Positions 18,053 to 27,188 of a stretch of DNA of 64,000 bases are shown here, piece by piece. Position 1 is the first letter of the stretch. Every line of letters starts with the position of its first letter. The DNA comes from Polynucleobacter cosmopolitanus. GTDB taxonomy: Bacteria > Pseudomonadota > Gammaproteobacteria > Burkholderiales > Burkholderiaceae. Both the position numbers and the translations under genes were made by a program. The notes beneath the pieces were generated by a model that worked only from the letters and a program-made list of their open reading frames with translations, had not been told where the DNA came from and made no database searches. Location of the stretch: assembly GCF_002224225.1 (NCBI RefSeq), contig NZ_NJGG01000001.1, forward strand, positions 897,374-961,373. The letters are read 5' to 3'.

Positions 18053-19831
18053 TTAAGGCTGCGGAGTTTGACTATTCTCTTTGAATGATTCGGTTAACGC
18101 CACTTGAAGTTTGGTATGAATCTTCATGAGTTGCTTGCGCAGTAAATAAATGACTGTGCCCATCAATATAGCTAGGATGAAGAGCATACCCACCGGAGGG
18201 AAGATGCTGGAGCTTAAGGCTGACACCAAAATCATCAAAGAAACAATCGCCAAAACTGGCATCAATTGGGTGAAGAGCATTTGAGTGGCGATGGTGTCTT
18301 CAGACGAATGGTGATTTGAGTGAAGTCTTGCATCAGCCAATAGCATGCCAAGCGCTTCTAGTTTTTTATAAATCGCAAACAAAAATGGCGCTGACAGCAG
18401 CAAGCTTGTTGCCCACATGAAGGCTTGCTGATAAATCTCGGTGAACCAAACTAAGTGACCTGTGTCGACATAGCCATTGATGAAGGTGAATACTTTGGTT
18501 GCAGATAGGAAAAGGGTGATGACCACACAGGCATTCACAAAAACGTGGAATGTGATTCTTCTAACAAAAGGCCTGATATCTGAACGCATTTGATCATCCG
18601 AGCGAATTTGGCCAAGCCATTCTGAATATTGGACGAATACATTTTTAATTGGATTTGGAATGCGCTTGCCCATCCAATCACTCATTGGATCAGACCCCTT
18701 GATCAAGTAGGGTGTGAAAAGGGTGGTGATGGTGGAAACAGCCACCACGATTGGATACAAGAAGTCGCTGGTCACGTTCAGTGTTAAACCAAGCGATGCA
18801 ATGATGAATGAGAACTCACCGATTTGCGCTTTACCCATGCCAACGCGCATCGACGTTCTGCCATCATGGCCAGTGATAAATGTACCCATACTGCAAGAAA
18901 CAACTTTGATGGCTATCACGGTGAAGCTGATGAGTGCAATCGGAATAGCATATTTCCAGATGACGCCAGGATCTAGTAGAAGACCAATGGTCACAAAGAA
19001 GATGGCAATGAACATGTCTTTGACAGGTTCAATTAATTTCTCAATCGAGTGGATGTGACGAGACTCAGCCATGATGGCGCCAATTAAAAACGCACCCAAA
19101 GCAACGCTGTACTCCATCTTGATCACTAAGAGGCAAAAACCAAAGCAAAGACCTAAGACCGTGACCAACAGCATTTCTTTGCGATGAAACTTTGCCACCA
19201 CATTCAAAAGTCGTGGGATCAATAAGATGCCGGCGGCTAAAGAAATGGTCATGAATAAAATCAACTCGCCAATGGTCATGGCTGCATCAACGGCGGCTAA
19301 TTGACCGGTTGTGGCGATACCCGTGAGCATCACAATCAAACTGATGGCAAGAATATCTTCCACAATCAAAATGCCATAAATGAGGTGGGCAAATTTTTCT
19401 TTTTTTAAGCCAAGCTCTTCGAGAGCTTTGACGGTGATGGTGGTTGAGGAGATGGCCATCATCGCGCCCAAGAAAATGGAATCCATTGGCGACCAGCTAA
19501 AGAAGCGGCCAATTTCATAGCCAACCCAAATCAATAAAACAATTTGGGTGATGGCTGCGACAAATGCTGTTGCACCCACTTTAGCGAGCTTTCTTAAGCT
19601 AAATTCAAGGCCTAAGCCAAACATCAAGAAGACAACCCCGAGTTCTCCAAGGGTTTTAATGGTCTTTTCGTCAGAAATAAATGGAACAGCGGTGGTATAT
19701 GGCCCGATAATGAGGCCCGCAATGATGTAACCCAAGACAACTGGTTGTTTTAGGTAATGGAAGATCACCGTGACTACGCCGGCAGTCAGCATGATGACCG
19801 CCAAGTCCTTGATGAAATCTACTCCATGCAT
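18053..19831 (-). CDS. Monovalent cation:proton antiporter, CPA2 (KefB-like)
   Basis: Integral inner-membrane protein of 592 aa. The first 380 residues are the Na/H exchanger-type domain with about 12 segments, including MFGLGLEFSLRKL, SSTTITVKALEELG and ALGAFLIGAIMAES. Unlike KefB/KefC there is no Rossmann RCK/TrkA-N domain. The C-terminal third instead has extra hydrophobic helices (SLMILVSALSSSIFPPVGMLF) and a short charged tail. It likely exchanges K+ or Na+ for protons; ion choice and gating are not predictable. The divergent uup gene begins 42 bases away. Confidence 0.88.
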   Translation of the reverse strand: MHGVDFIKDLAVIMLTAGVVTVIFHYLKQPVVLGYIIAGLIIGPYTTAVPFISDEKTIKTLGELGVVFLMFGLGLEFSLRKLAKVGATAFVAAITQIVLLIWVGYEIGRFFSWSPMDSIFLGAMMAISSTTITVKALEELGLKKEKFAHLIYGILIVEDILAISLIVMLTGIATTGQLAAVDAAMTIGELILFMTISLAAGILLIPRLLNVVAKFHRKEMLLVTVLGLCFGFCLLVIKMEYSVALGAFLIGAIMAESRHIHSIEKLIEPVKDMFIAIFFVTIGLLLDPGVIWKYAIPIALISFTVIAIKVVSCSMGTFITGHDGRTSMRVGMGKAQIGEFSFIIASLGLTLNVTSDFLYPIVVAVSTITTLFTPYLIKGSDPMSDWMGKRIPNPIKNVFVQYSEWLGQIRSDDQMRSDIRPFVRRITFHVFVNACVVITLFLSATKVFTFINGYVDTGHLVWFTEIYQQAFMWATSLLLSAPFLFAIYKKLEALGMLLADARLHSNHHSSEDTIATQMLFTQLMPVLAIVSLMILVSALSSSIFPPVGMLFILAILMGTVIYLLRKQLMKIHTKLQVALTESFKENSQTPQP

Positions 19832-19872
19832 ATGTTTAGTCTCTTTTTGAATTTAACCGCGATAATGTGATT

Positions 19873-21807
19873 ATGGCTTTAATTGTTTTAAATGATGCAA
19901 AACTGGCTTTTGGCCACGTTGACCTGCTGGCTGGTACCCAATTTTCACTTGAATCCGGTGAGCGCATTGGCTTAATTGGCCGAAACGGCACCGGCAAGTC
20001 ATCCTTGCTCAAGATTTTAGCGGGTTTAGAAAAACTGGATGATGGCAGTCTGCAATATCAGCAGGGCTTGCGGATGGCCTATGTTGCTCAAGAGCCGATC
20101 TTTGATCCTGTTGAGACAGTGTTTCATGCCGTTTCTCAAGGAGTTGCTGAGGTCAAAGCGCTCAGGGAAGAATATGAAGAGCTCAGTGTGGCTGAATGGA
20201 ACGATGACTCTCATCATCGTTTGGATGAAATTCAATCTCAATTAGAGTCGATGAGTGGTTGGAATTGGGAGCAGCGGGTTCATGAAACCCTCGATCGTTT
20301 GCATTTGGATCCAGATATTGCGATCGGTGCTTTGTCGGGAGGTAATCGCAAGCGAGTGGCTTTGGCGCAAGCATTGGTGGCAGTTCCCGGTGTTCTCTTC
20401 TTAGATGAGCCGACCAACCACTTGGATCTGGATTCAATCACTTGGTTGGAAGAGTTACTAAAAGCATTCAAGGGTTCTGTGGTTTTGATCACCCATGATC
20501 GTGCTTTCTTAGATACTGTGAGCACTCAGATTGTTGAACTCGATCGCGGTATCTTGAGAAGCTATCCAGGTAACTTCACAGCGTATGAGACTTTAAAAGA
20601 GCAGGAGATCGCTTCTGAAGCATTGGCCAATGCCCGTGCTGACAAACTATTGGCACAAGAAGAGGTTTGGATCCGTAAAGGGGTTGAGGCTCGCAGAACC
20701 CGAAGTGTTGGTCGCATTGCACGTCTTGAAAAACTCAGAGAAATACGAGCTGCACGAAGAGATGCGATGGGTCAGATCAAGTTATCGGTTGCTTCTGGCA
20801 ATCGCAGTGGAAAGATCGTCGCTGATTTAGAAAATGTCAGCAAATCTTATGATCGACCGATTGTCAAAGACTTCACTGCCACCATCTTGCGGGGCGATAA
20901 GGTTGGCTTGTTGGGTCCTAACGGAGCTGGCAAAACAACATTGCTTAAATTGATCCTTGGATCGATTCAGCCTGACAGTGGTACTGCCATGATGGGCTCT
21001 CAAATAGATGTGGCTTATTTTGACCAAATGCGCGAAGGCCTTGATCTGAATGCAACGCTTGAGGATTACATCAGCCCTGGCAGTGAATGGATTGAAATCA
21101 ATGGCGCGCGCAAGCACGTTAAAAGTTATCTGAATGATTTCTTATTCTCTCCAGAGAGGGCAAATTCACCCGTGAGTACTTTATCGGGTGGCGAGCGCAA
21201 TCGACTCTTGCTGGCCCGATTATTTGCCAGACCTGCCAACGTCTTGGTTCTTGATGAGCCGACCAACGATTTGGATATAGATACCTTGGAATTGTTAGAG
21301 CAGCTGCTGCAAGATTACAAAGGCACTGTTTTCTTGGTCAGCCACGACAGAGCGTTTTTGGACAATGTGGTCACCTCAATCATCGCTTACGAGGGTGATG
21401 GCTTCTGGCGTGAATACGAGGGTGGCTACGAAGATTGGAAGATTCAGAAAAAGAGATCAGAAGAATATCGAAGCAATCAATCTGGAAGCGCTGAACCTAC
21501 TAAGTCAAAGTCTCCGGTATCAGAGCCGGTTAAAGCCATATCAGGTCAAGAAATATCGAAGCCCCAAAAGTCAGCGGTGCAAAAGTTAAATGGCAAGGAA
21601 CGTGCAGAGCTTGAGGCCATTCCATTGCAAATCGATGATCTTGAAAAAGAGCAGGCGAGTATCAGTGAGAGCTTGGGCGATCCGGAGATTTATAAAAACA
21701 GACCAGCCGATGTGATTACTTTGCAAGAAAATCTGAAAATCATTGAGGCAAAGTTAAGTACATTGATGACGCGCTGGGAAAATCTTTTGGAGCGCTCAAG
21801 TTCTTAA
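19873..21807 (+). CDS. uup: ABC-F family ATPase Uup
   Basis: Soluble tandem ABC protein of 644 aa from the ATG at 19873 (a GTG lies two codons earlier). ABC domain 1 has GRNGTGKSS and LSGGNRKR with FLDEPTNHLDLDS; domain 2 has GPNGAGKTT, LSGGERNR and VLDEPTNDLDIDT. The inter-domain P-site linker is basic, and a C-terminal coiled coil (KLNGKERAELEAIPLQIDDLE onward) is the DNA/ribosome-binding tail typical of Uup. It acts on ribosomes and affects transposon excision in E. coli. A GATAAT hexamer sits seven bases before the ATG, with no clear ribosome site. Confidence 0.93.
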   Translation: MALIVLNDAKLAFGHVDLLAGTQFSLESGERIGLIGRNGTGKSSLLKILAGLEKLDDGSLQYQQGLRMAYVAQEPIFDPVETVFHAVSQGVAEVKALREEYEELSVAEWNDDSHHRLDEIQSQLESMSGWNWEQRVHETLDRLHLDPDIAIGALSGGNRKRVALAQALVAVPGVLFLDEPTNHLDLDSITWLEELLKAFKGSVVLITHDRAFLDTVSTQIVELDRGILRSYPGNFTAYETLKEQEIASEALANARADKLLAQEEVWIRKGVEARRTRSVGRIARLEKLREIRAARRDAMGQIKLSVASGNRSGKIVADLENVSKSYDRPIVKDFTATILRGDKVGLLGPNGAGKTTLLKLILGSIQPDSGTAMMGSQIDVAYFDQMREGLDLNATLEDYISPGSEWIEINGARKHVKSYLNDFLFSPERANSPVSTLSGGERNRLLLARLFARPANVLVLDEPTNDLDIDTLELLEQLLQDYKGTVFLVSHDRAFLDNVVTSIIAYEGDGFWREYEGGYEDWKIQKKRSEEYRSNQSGSAEPTKSKSPVSEPVKAISGQEISKPQKSAVQKLNGKERAELEAIPLQIDDLEKEQASISESLGDPEIYKNRPADVITLQENLKIIEAKLSTLMTRWENLLERSSS

Positions 21808-21835
21808 GGCGTTTAAGTTCTTGGCGATTAACGTG

Positions 21836-23287
21836 TCAGTGAAGTGCTGCATAAATTGCTGCTGCAAGAAGTGTGGCGCTTCCTAAAATTGCACTGATCA
21901 CACTGCGCTTGTTTTTAGGATTTCTTTTTCCAAAATCGTATTGAAACTTTTCTGATGCAACGTTGGCTAAAGGGGCGCCGAATTGATCAAGGCTTGTTTC
22001 TACAGAATCGATCATCTCTGCGGGGCCACAAATCAAAAATTGCGCAGTCTTCACATTGATTTGGTGAGAGCGCAATATTTTTTCAAGTATTGTGGTGTCT
22101 AGTACCCCTGTTAGACCTTGCCAATCGCTTGTTGGCTCAGAAACCAGTTGAATCACCTCTAAATGCTTGAATGACTCAAGCTTTACCATGTCTTTGAAAT
22201 TCACTGCTTGCTCTGCCACTCGATTACCGTAAATCAATAAGATCTTTTTGTTCATCAAGTTTGCATCTTGATCGCGTTCCATTTGACTTAAGATACTGAT
22301 CATGGGCGCTATACCAACCCCACCTGCAATCATGATCAATTGATCATTCTTTGCTGAAAATGCTTCAACACCAAAATTGCCATAGGGGCCATCTATGAAT
22401 ACCTTTTGGCCAACTTGCAGTTGACTGATTTGATGGGTGAAGTCCCCCACATCTTTGATCAGGAAGCTGATGTCAGAAGAGTTTTTATTAGAGCAAGAGG
22501 CAATTGAAAATGGGTTCTCCGGTAGAGGAGAGCTGCGACCAATTTTTAACCATGCAAATTGACCCGCTAGAAAGCCCATGTTCTTTGCTATGGGTTGCTT
22601 TAGGACAAGCTCCCAAATGCCCATGGACGCTTGTTTGATCGATATCACTTCACATGCGTTTTTATTTTGTATGAGGGGTTTGATGATGTAAGTCCAGGCA
22701 AGGCTTAACAGGGCAAGTCCTAACATTAACATCCAATAAGATCTCATCCAACCTTCTTGGGCATACCTGCCGGCATCAATGGTGTGAAAAAAGCCAACTA
22801 TCGCGATGATGAGCGCCAAAAACATGTGACTCAATCTCCAGGCTTCGTAGCTGATTTCAGAACTTTTTCGAGTGAGTGCTAAGCCGATCAGAAAAATCAA
22901 GGCAAACAAACTCAACATGCCAGTTAAACCAGACGTGAGGGTCAAGCCAAGAAAGTTTTGATGGGATGCGCCCATCATCCAGACCGGTTGACTTGGTAAG
23001 GTGTAAATGAAAGGGTGAACCAATAAAAAAACCAAAGCGGTTCTGGCAAATAGCTGATGCACCTGTAAAACCCAATCAATGCCCAAGACCTTGGATAACA
23101 ATTTCACTCGGCCGGATAACCAAAACTCAATGAGAACAATGTTGAAGCCAATCATGGCCAAGCTTGAGGAAAGTTCGTCAAGCCATGGTCTATTGGGAAG
23201 GTTGATCCCCATGGAAATACCGAGGGGGAGCAAAACAAGGCTTAGGTAAATCAATAAGCTGATGTAGCTCAACACATTTATGGTCAT
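21836..23287 (-). CDS. Ferric reductase-like transmembrane flavoprotein
   Basis: A 483-aa membrane oxidoreductase. The N-terminal half has about six hydrophobic helices of the ferric-reductase domain with histidines suited to heme (VLQVHQLFARTALVFLLVHPF, LSHMFLALIIAIVGFFHTIDAG). The C-terminal half is a ferredoxin-NADP reductase module: FSIASC for FAD, IDGPYGNFG, AGGVGIAPMISIL and CGPAEMIDSVE for NAD(P)H. It could reduce extracytoplasmic iron, copper or another acceptor. The frame opens at a TTG at 23359, but the ATG at 23287 gives a normal membrane N-terminus. It faces the TDT exporter across a palindrome-rich gap. Confidence 0.85.
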   Translation of the reverse strand: MTINVLSYISLLIYLSLVLLPLGISMGINLPNRPWLDELSSSLAMIGFNIVLIEFWLSGRVKLLSKVLGIDWVLQVHQLFARTALVFLLVHPFIYTLPSQPVWMMGASHQNFLGLTLTSGLTGMLSLFALIFLIGLALTRKSSEISYEAWRLSHMFLALIIAIVGFFHTIDAGRYAQEGWMRSYWMLMLGLALLSLAWTYIIKPLIQNKNACEVISIKQASMGIWELVLKQPIAKNMGFLAGQFAWLKIGRSSPLPENPFSIASCSNKNSSDISFLIKDVGDFTHQISQLQVGQKVFIDGPYGNFGVEAFSAKNDQLIMIAGGVGIAPMISILSQMERDQDANLMNKKILLIYGNRVAEQAVNFKDMVKLESFKHLEVIQLVSEPTSDWQGLTGVLDTTILEKILRSHQINVKTAQFLICGPAEMIDSVETSLDQFGAPLANVASEKFQYDFGKRNPKNKRSVISAILGSATLLAAAIYAALH

Positions 23288-23354
23288 ATTCCCATTATGA
23301 TTGCGTACGCAAGTTATTTCTAGCAGAAATGATAAATTTGTATGTAATAAGAAT

Positions 23355-23376
23355 ATCAATCCATTGATTAATCAAT
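23355..23376. promoter_or_regulatory. Overlapping palindromes in the divergent promoter region
   Basis: Two perfect 14-base dyads overlap here: ATCAATCCATTGAT (23355-23368) and ATTGATTAATCAAT (23363-23376). A TATAAC -10-like box (23376-23381) follows directly, 9 bases before the exporter ATG. This layout suits a repressor site that blocks the plus-strand promoter. Confidence 0.45.
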
Positions 23377-23389
23377 ATAACTGGTAGCC

Positions 23390-24358
23390 ATGAGAACATT
23401 TTTAGCCGCTCCTCCTGTTTCAGCCTTTGCCATGGTGATGGGTTTGTCTGGCTTATCTTTGACTTGGTCAAAGTTTTCTCATGTGTCTCAATTTCAGTTA
23501 GCCCAAGATATTTCTTTGGTATTTGGATTATTGGCCACCGTTGTATTTTTAGTGCTTACTGCCGGCTTGGTTCGTAAGCAATTACAGACCCCTGAAAAAT
23601 TAATAGAAGAATGGAACCATCCGGTGAAGTCCTCATTCTTCGGGGCTATTTCAGTGGGCGTTTGTTTATTGGCTGCAGTGATTGTTCCTTATTCAGCTCA
23701 ACTGGCCGAAATTGTTTGGATCTTTGGCGCTGGCTTACATCTGATTGCCTTGTTGGCAGTTGTTAATGCATGGGTTCATCGTGAAAGTTTGCAAGCGGCT
23801 CATGCTTGTCCAGTTTGGTTCATCCCAGCGGTGGGTAATGTGGTCATTCCTTTAGCTGGTGTGAAATTAGGTTATTTTGAAATCTCATGGTTCTTCTTTG
23901 GCGTTGGGCTGATCTTTTGGGTTGTGCTCTTATCTTTGGTGATGCATCGTTTGATGTTTGTTCAACCACCTTTGCCTGATCGCCTCAAGCCCACGATGGC
24001 GATATTTTTAGCGCCACCAACAGTGGCTTTTTCATCATGGCTCTTGTTAACTCAAAGAACGGTAGAGCAGGGCCTTGATCCTTTTGCGCACATCTTGATT
24101 GCGATTGGATTCTTCTTCGTCCTGTTTTTGATCACACAATTTAAAAAGTTTACTCAATTACCATTCTTCATGTCTTGGTGGGCTTATTCATTCCCATCAG
24201 CATCATTCACTGTTGCGGCATTTAACTATGCTTTATTTGTGCCAGCCGCCATGTATGTTGCTTATATCGCTCTGATTTTTACAACAATTTTGATTGTTGG
24301 TCTTTTCATCAAGACTTTGATGGCCATACACATGAAAGATCCACATTGGGTTGATTGA
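23390..24358 (+). CDS. TDT family (TehA/SLAC1-like) anion exporter
   Basis: Inner-membrane protein of 322 aa with about ten hydrophobic helices. The five-fold helical-hairpin pattern, APPVSAFAMVMGLSGLSLTW at the N-terminus and the internal echo FLAPPTVAFSSWLLL, are typical of TehA/Mae1/SLAC1 channels. Family members move tellurite, sulfite, C4-dicarboxylates or chloride; no residue here settles the substrate. It is transcribed away from the ferric-reductase-like gene and ends 11 bases before a Fur box. Confidence 0.86.
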   Translation: MRTFLAAPPVSAFAMVMGLSGLSLTWSKFSHVSQFQLAQDISLVFGLLATVVFLVLTAGLVRKQLQTPEKLIEEWNHPVKSSFFGAISVGVCLLAAVIVPYSAQLAEIVWIFGAGLHLIALLAVVNAWVHRESLQAAHACPVWFIPAVGNVVIPLAGVKLGYFEISWFFFGVGLIFWVVLLSLVMHRLMFVQPPLPDRLKPTMAIFLAPPTVAFSSWLLLTQRTVEQGLDPFAHILIAIGFFFVLFLITQFKKFTQLPFFMSWWAYSFPSASFTVAAFNYALFVPAAMYVAYIALIFTTILIVGLFIKTLMAIHMKDPHWVD

Positions 24359-24369
24359 TCATTTACCCC

Positions 24370-24395
24370 ATTCTCATTGTTGAGAATGATTCTCA
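24370..24395. promoter_or_regulatory. Double Fur box upstream of hemS
   Basis: Three alternating half sites ATTCTCA-N4-TGAGAAT-N-ATTCTCA. The second pair forms the 7-1-7 palindrome TGAGAATGATTCTCA, a close match to the classical Fur site. A TAAGAT -10-like hexamer lies at 24398-24403, so bound Fur-Fe would block transcription of the downstream heme gene. Confidence 0.8.
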
Positions 24396-24485
24396 TGTAA
24401 GATGGTGCTTGTAGTTCACTCATTTCGCACAAGCCAGCGGTTCTCTCCCTTTAGCAAGCCAGTGCCTATTTTTATAGGAGGGCTT

Positions 24486-25481
24486 ATGTGCAGTACGTTT
24501 CAAGATATTCGTAAAAGCTTTGCTTCGTTAAGAGTTGAAAATAAACAACGACATCGAGAGATTGCATCGTTTCTAAACGTCACAGAAGTTGAATTAATAG
24601 ACTCACATGTGGGCGTCACAAAATTAGAATCAATCAAGTCGTTTCCCAATCTGGCGAGAGCCATCAGATTAAAGCCATCATGGCCAAGCATCATCCAAGA
24701 CATTCAAGGTTTTGGTGAGGTCATGAGTCTGACAAGAAATACTCATGCTGTTCATGAAAACTTATCTTTTTATAAACATGCATCATCACTGGATGATGTT
24801 GGGATGGTGCTATCTGAGGAATTGGCGATACGTTTGATGTATGAGAAATGGGAGTTTGGATATCTCTTTGAAGAATGCAAAGCCCATGCTTTACAACGCA
24901 GTATTCAATTCTTTGATGAATTTGGGATGCCAGTTCATAAGATCTTTCTCTTGCCACACAGCCATCACTGGTACTTTGATGACCTTGCTAAAAGGTGGGC
25001 TGATTCAAATCAGGAGCCAGGAATCCTTGTTCAAGAAAAATTAGAGTCTGATGAACAAATAAAGAGGGGTGCGAATGCATCAATCATCGATGAGCGACAC
25101 GTTGGTCAAAAAGAGATCATTGACGCCGATGTGATTCAATTTTTATTGCGCTCAACTGTAGATCTCAAATTGCCCTTGGTCATCACTGTTCAAAGTAATG
25201 GGGTAAGTCAATCTCACGATGGGGTGTTGGATGAAGTTCGGGATCACAATCATTGGTTGCATCTCATTAATCAACAATTCAATTGTCATTTGCAATTGAC
25301 CCTAATGCCTAAAATTTGTATCAATCATCAAGAAAGCCCGTTTCTAATTGAGATGTTTGATAAAGAAGGCTTTCTCTTAGCATCAATTGCTTTGTCTGCA
25401 AAAGCCGCGCCTGCAGATACAGGGGCCTGGGAAGAGCTGCTGGAGGGGGTCAAGGGAAGGGAGTTAAGTCTTTTGGAATAA
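24486..25481 (+). CDS. hemS: Hemin-degrading/heme-trafficking factor HemS (HmuS)
   Basis: Cytosolic heme-binding protein of 331 aa with two HemS-type repeats. The MSLTRNTHAVHE segment carries the histidine region that ligates heme in HemS/ChuS, and a second repeat starts near FLLRSTVDLKLPLV. The ATG at 24486 has an AGGAGG ribosome site at ideal spacing; the frame also reads upstream to an ATG at 24402, but that lies on the promoter. Fur control is expected from the double site at 24370-24395. No heme receptor or ABC importer is adjacent, so it is an isolated part of a heme system. Direction of action, degradation or storage, is unresolved. Confidence 0.9.
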   Translation: MCSTFQDIRKSFASLRVENKQRHREIASFLNVTEVELIDSHVGVTKLESIKSFPNLARAIRLKPSWPSIIQDIQGFGEVMSLTRNTHAVHENLSFYKHASSLDDVGMVLSEELAIRLMYEKWEFGYLFEECKAHALQRSIQFFDEFGMPVHKIFLLPHSHHWYFDDLAKRWADSNQEPGILVQEKLESDEQIKRGANASIIDERHVGQKEIIDADVIQFLLRSTVDLKLPLVITVQSNGVSQSHDGVLDEVRDHNHWLHLINQQFNCHLQLTLMPKICINHQESPFLIEMFDKEGFLLASIALSAKAAPADTGAWEELLEGVKGRELSLLE

Positions 25482-25535
25482 ACGAGCAGTTTTTAGGTAA
25501 AAGGAATAAAATAGACATACTGATATGCGTATATC

Positions 25536-25894
25536 GGGGCCGACATGGTTTCGACGTGGATTGCAAAGCATTGAGGGCATACCGAGGACCCGTCATCTCG
25601 TAAAACAATGGGAATGCAACAACTGCAAACGACGAACGTTTCGCACTAGCCGCTTAATTGCGGTTGCCCCTGAACTGATTCTCTCTTGGGTCAGCTAACG
25701 CAAGTTAGATCAGGGTCATTTACAAGAGATAAGGTTACATAATGTCACGATGTGTAACTCGAAAATTTAGTGAATCGCTAGTTTGAAACGTGTTGGTCCG
25801 TGCCAGACTGGTTAAATTAAATGACACAACTAAGTATGTAGAACTCTATGTGGAGGATTTGCGGACGCGGGTTCGATCCCCGCCGGCTCCACCA
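25536..25894 (+). ncRNA. ssrA: tmRNA (ssrA)
   Basis: One-piece transfer-messenger RNA of about 359 nt. The 5' end GGGGCCGACATGG pairs with CGGCTCC before the encoded 3' ACCA (25891-25894), and the T-arm GGTTCGATCCC is present. The tag reading frame starts at GCA (25625) and encodes ANDERFALAA before TAA (25655-25657), giving the ALAA degron recognised by ClpXP. It rescues stalled ribosomes with SmpB. The gene is unsplit, unlike permuted two-piece tmRNAs known in some betaproteobacteria. Confidence 0.98.
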
Positions 25895-25897
25895 ATT

Positions 25898-25927
25898 AAA
25901 AGCCTCATCTTCGGATGGGGCTTTTTT
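25898..25927 (+). terminator. Terminator of ssrA
   Basis: A 12-bp stem AAAAGCCTCATC/GATGGGGCTTTT closed by a stable TTCG tetraloop and followed by more T residues, four bases after the tmRNA 3' end. Confidence 0.92.
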
Positions 25928-26004
25928 CTATTTAACGCCACAGTTGGCATCTTTAAATTAACTGCCATTGGTGTCACAATCAATTCATTACGAACCCATT
26001 TTTT

Positions 26005-27159
26005 ATGAATTTAAGATCATTCATCTTCTCTTTATTTATTTTGACCCAAGCCCATTCTTTGGCTGCTGAGGCCAATGGTGGTGTGATTTTTGAGTGTGGC
26101 CCAGACAAACTTACTCATTTGAACGGTCAATTGAATACCTATCAACAAGAGTTGGGTATTGATGCGTCGGTTTATAAGGTCTATCAGGGTGAGAGTCGTC
26201 TGCGTGTGAGTCTAAAAGACCCATCAGTTTATGGAACTTTGTACTTACGTTGGAATCCTCAATACGGCATCACTGAAGAAAGTATTTCTTTACCAGGTAA
26301 AGAAGGATTGCTTGAGGTTGAAACGGTGTCCCAAAGAGAAATCCTGCTGGCTCTGATGCATGAGGGTCGAGAGACTATTTTCAAGGGAGACGCTTGTCAT
26401 ATTGATGCCCTTAAAGAACATATACAAATTAGACAAATGATTGTGGCTTGGTCTGAGCATCTTCATTGGAGTTTTCCTGATGGTGAGTCTGCTCAATGGA
26501 ATCAACGCTATTGGGATCAGGGTAATTTAAAACCAAAAGCTTCACTGGATGAGGCCATGAGAGATTTTTTTATTAATCCTGATAAATGTTCTTTGGGATG
26601 CTATACCGCCACGAAGATTGTGATTATTCAGGGAATCTTGGATTATTTTCGAAGAGTAAAAAAAGATGATGCGATGGCCGATGCGATCATTAAAAGGCTT
26701 AAATCAGACGATGATGTGTTGGTGGGCATTGAGCCTGGTGCCATGTGGTCTTTTCAAAAGCCAATCAATCTAGATGAGCAAAAGCGTTTAGGCAAGCTGT
26801 TAAAAATTCAAACCCAGGTTGCCCCCATGAATTTCATCCCGGGTGATTGGGTTTACTTTGTGAATACAGATAAAGACTCTTCAGAAAAAGACGGCTATGA
26901 AGGATCTAATTCTATTTATATGGGCAGAGCCTCGTTCGATGATTTTTATAATGACAACGAGCATCATTATCTTTACAACGAAAAAATCCAGAATATCTAT
27001 AACTGGCGCAATGGCGTTTTCAGTCGTTCGCGTCACTTTCAGCGCATGCAAATACTTTCAGCAGAGCAGCTTCATCAGTTTGGATTGAGTCCAGAGGAGG
27101 GCGGTTTCTTAGTCAAGAACCGCGCCATCCCCTACTTCTTTGGATTTGAACCTTTTTAG
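26005..27159 (+). CDS. Secreted protein resembling Tgl-type protein-glutamine gamma-glutamyltransferase
   Basis: A 384-aa protein with signal peptide (cleavage near LAAE, residue 21). I recognise no named family with certainty. Two blocks echo Bacillus Tgl transglutaminase: residues 198-212 GCYTATKIVIIQGIL parallel the Tgl catalytic block ECATAIVII, placing a candidate nucleophile at C199, and residues 278-308 IPGDWVYFVNTDKD to GSNSIYMG parallel GDCLYFKNPEFD to GENVILLG. The Tgl glutamate next to the cysteine is Gly here, and the later active-site glutamate is not at the same place (GSN for GEN), so activity is uncertain. It is monocistronic and sits between ssrA and a convergent methyltransferase gene. 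Confidence 0.6.
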   Translation: MNLRSFIFSLFILTQAHSLAAEANGGVIFECGPDKLTHLNGQLNTYQQELGIDASVYKVYQGESRLRVSLKDPSVYGTLYLRWNPQYGITEESISLPGKEGLLEVETVSQREILLALMHEGRETIFKGDACHIDALKEHIQIRQMIVAWSEHLHWSFPDGESAQWNQRYWDQGNLKPKASLDEAMRDFFINPDKCSLGCYTATKIVIIQGILDYFRRVKKDDAMADAIIKRLKSDDDVLVGIEPGAMWSFQKPINLDEQKRLGKLLKIQTQVAPMNFIPGDWVYFVNTDKDSSEKDGYEGSNSIYMGRASFDDFYNDNEHHYLYNEKIQNIYNWRNGVFSRSRHFQRMQILSAEQLHQFGLSPEEGGFLVKNRAIPYFFGFEPF

Positions 27160-27188
27160 TGATTGACTAAAGTTAAGCAACTAAGCAC

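Noticed and set aside
24402-24485. Upstream extension of hemS to an earlier ATG
   Set aside because: It overlaps the -10-like box next to the Fur site and lacks a ribosome site, whereas the ATG at 24486 has AGGAGG.
25790-26008. 72-codon open frame overlapping the 3' part of ssrA
   Set aside because: It lies on the tRNA-like domain and terminator of tmRNA and has no ribosome site.
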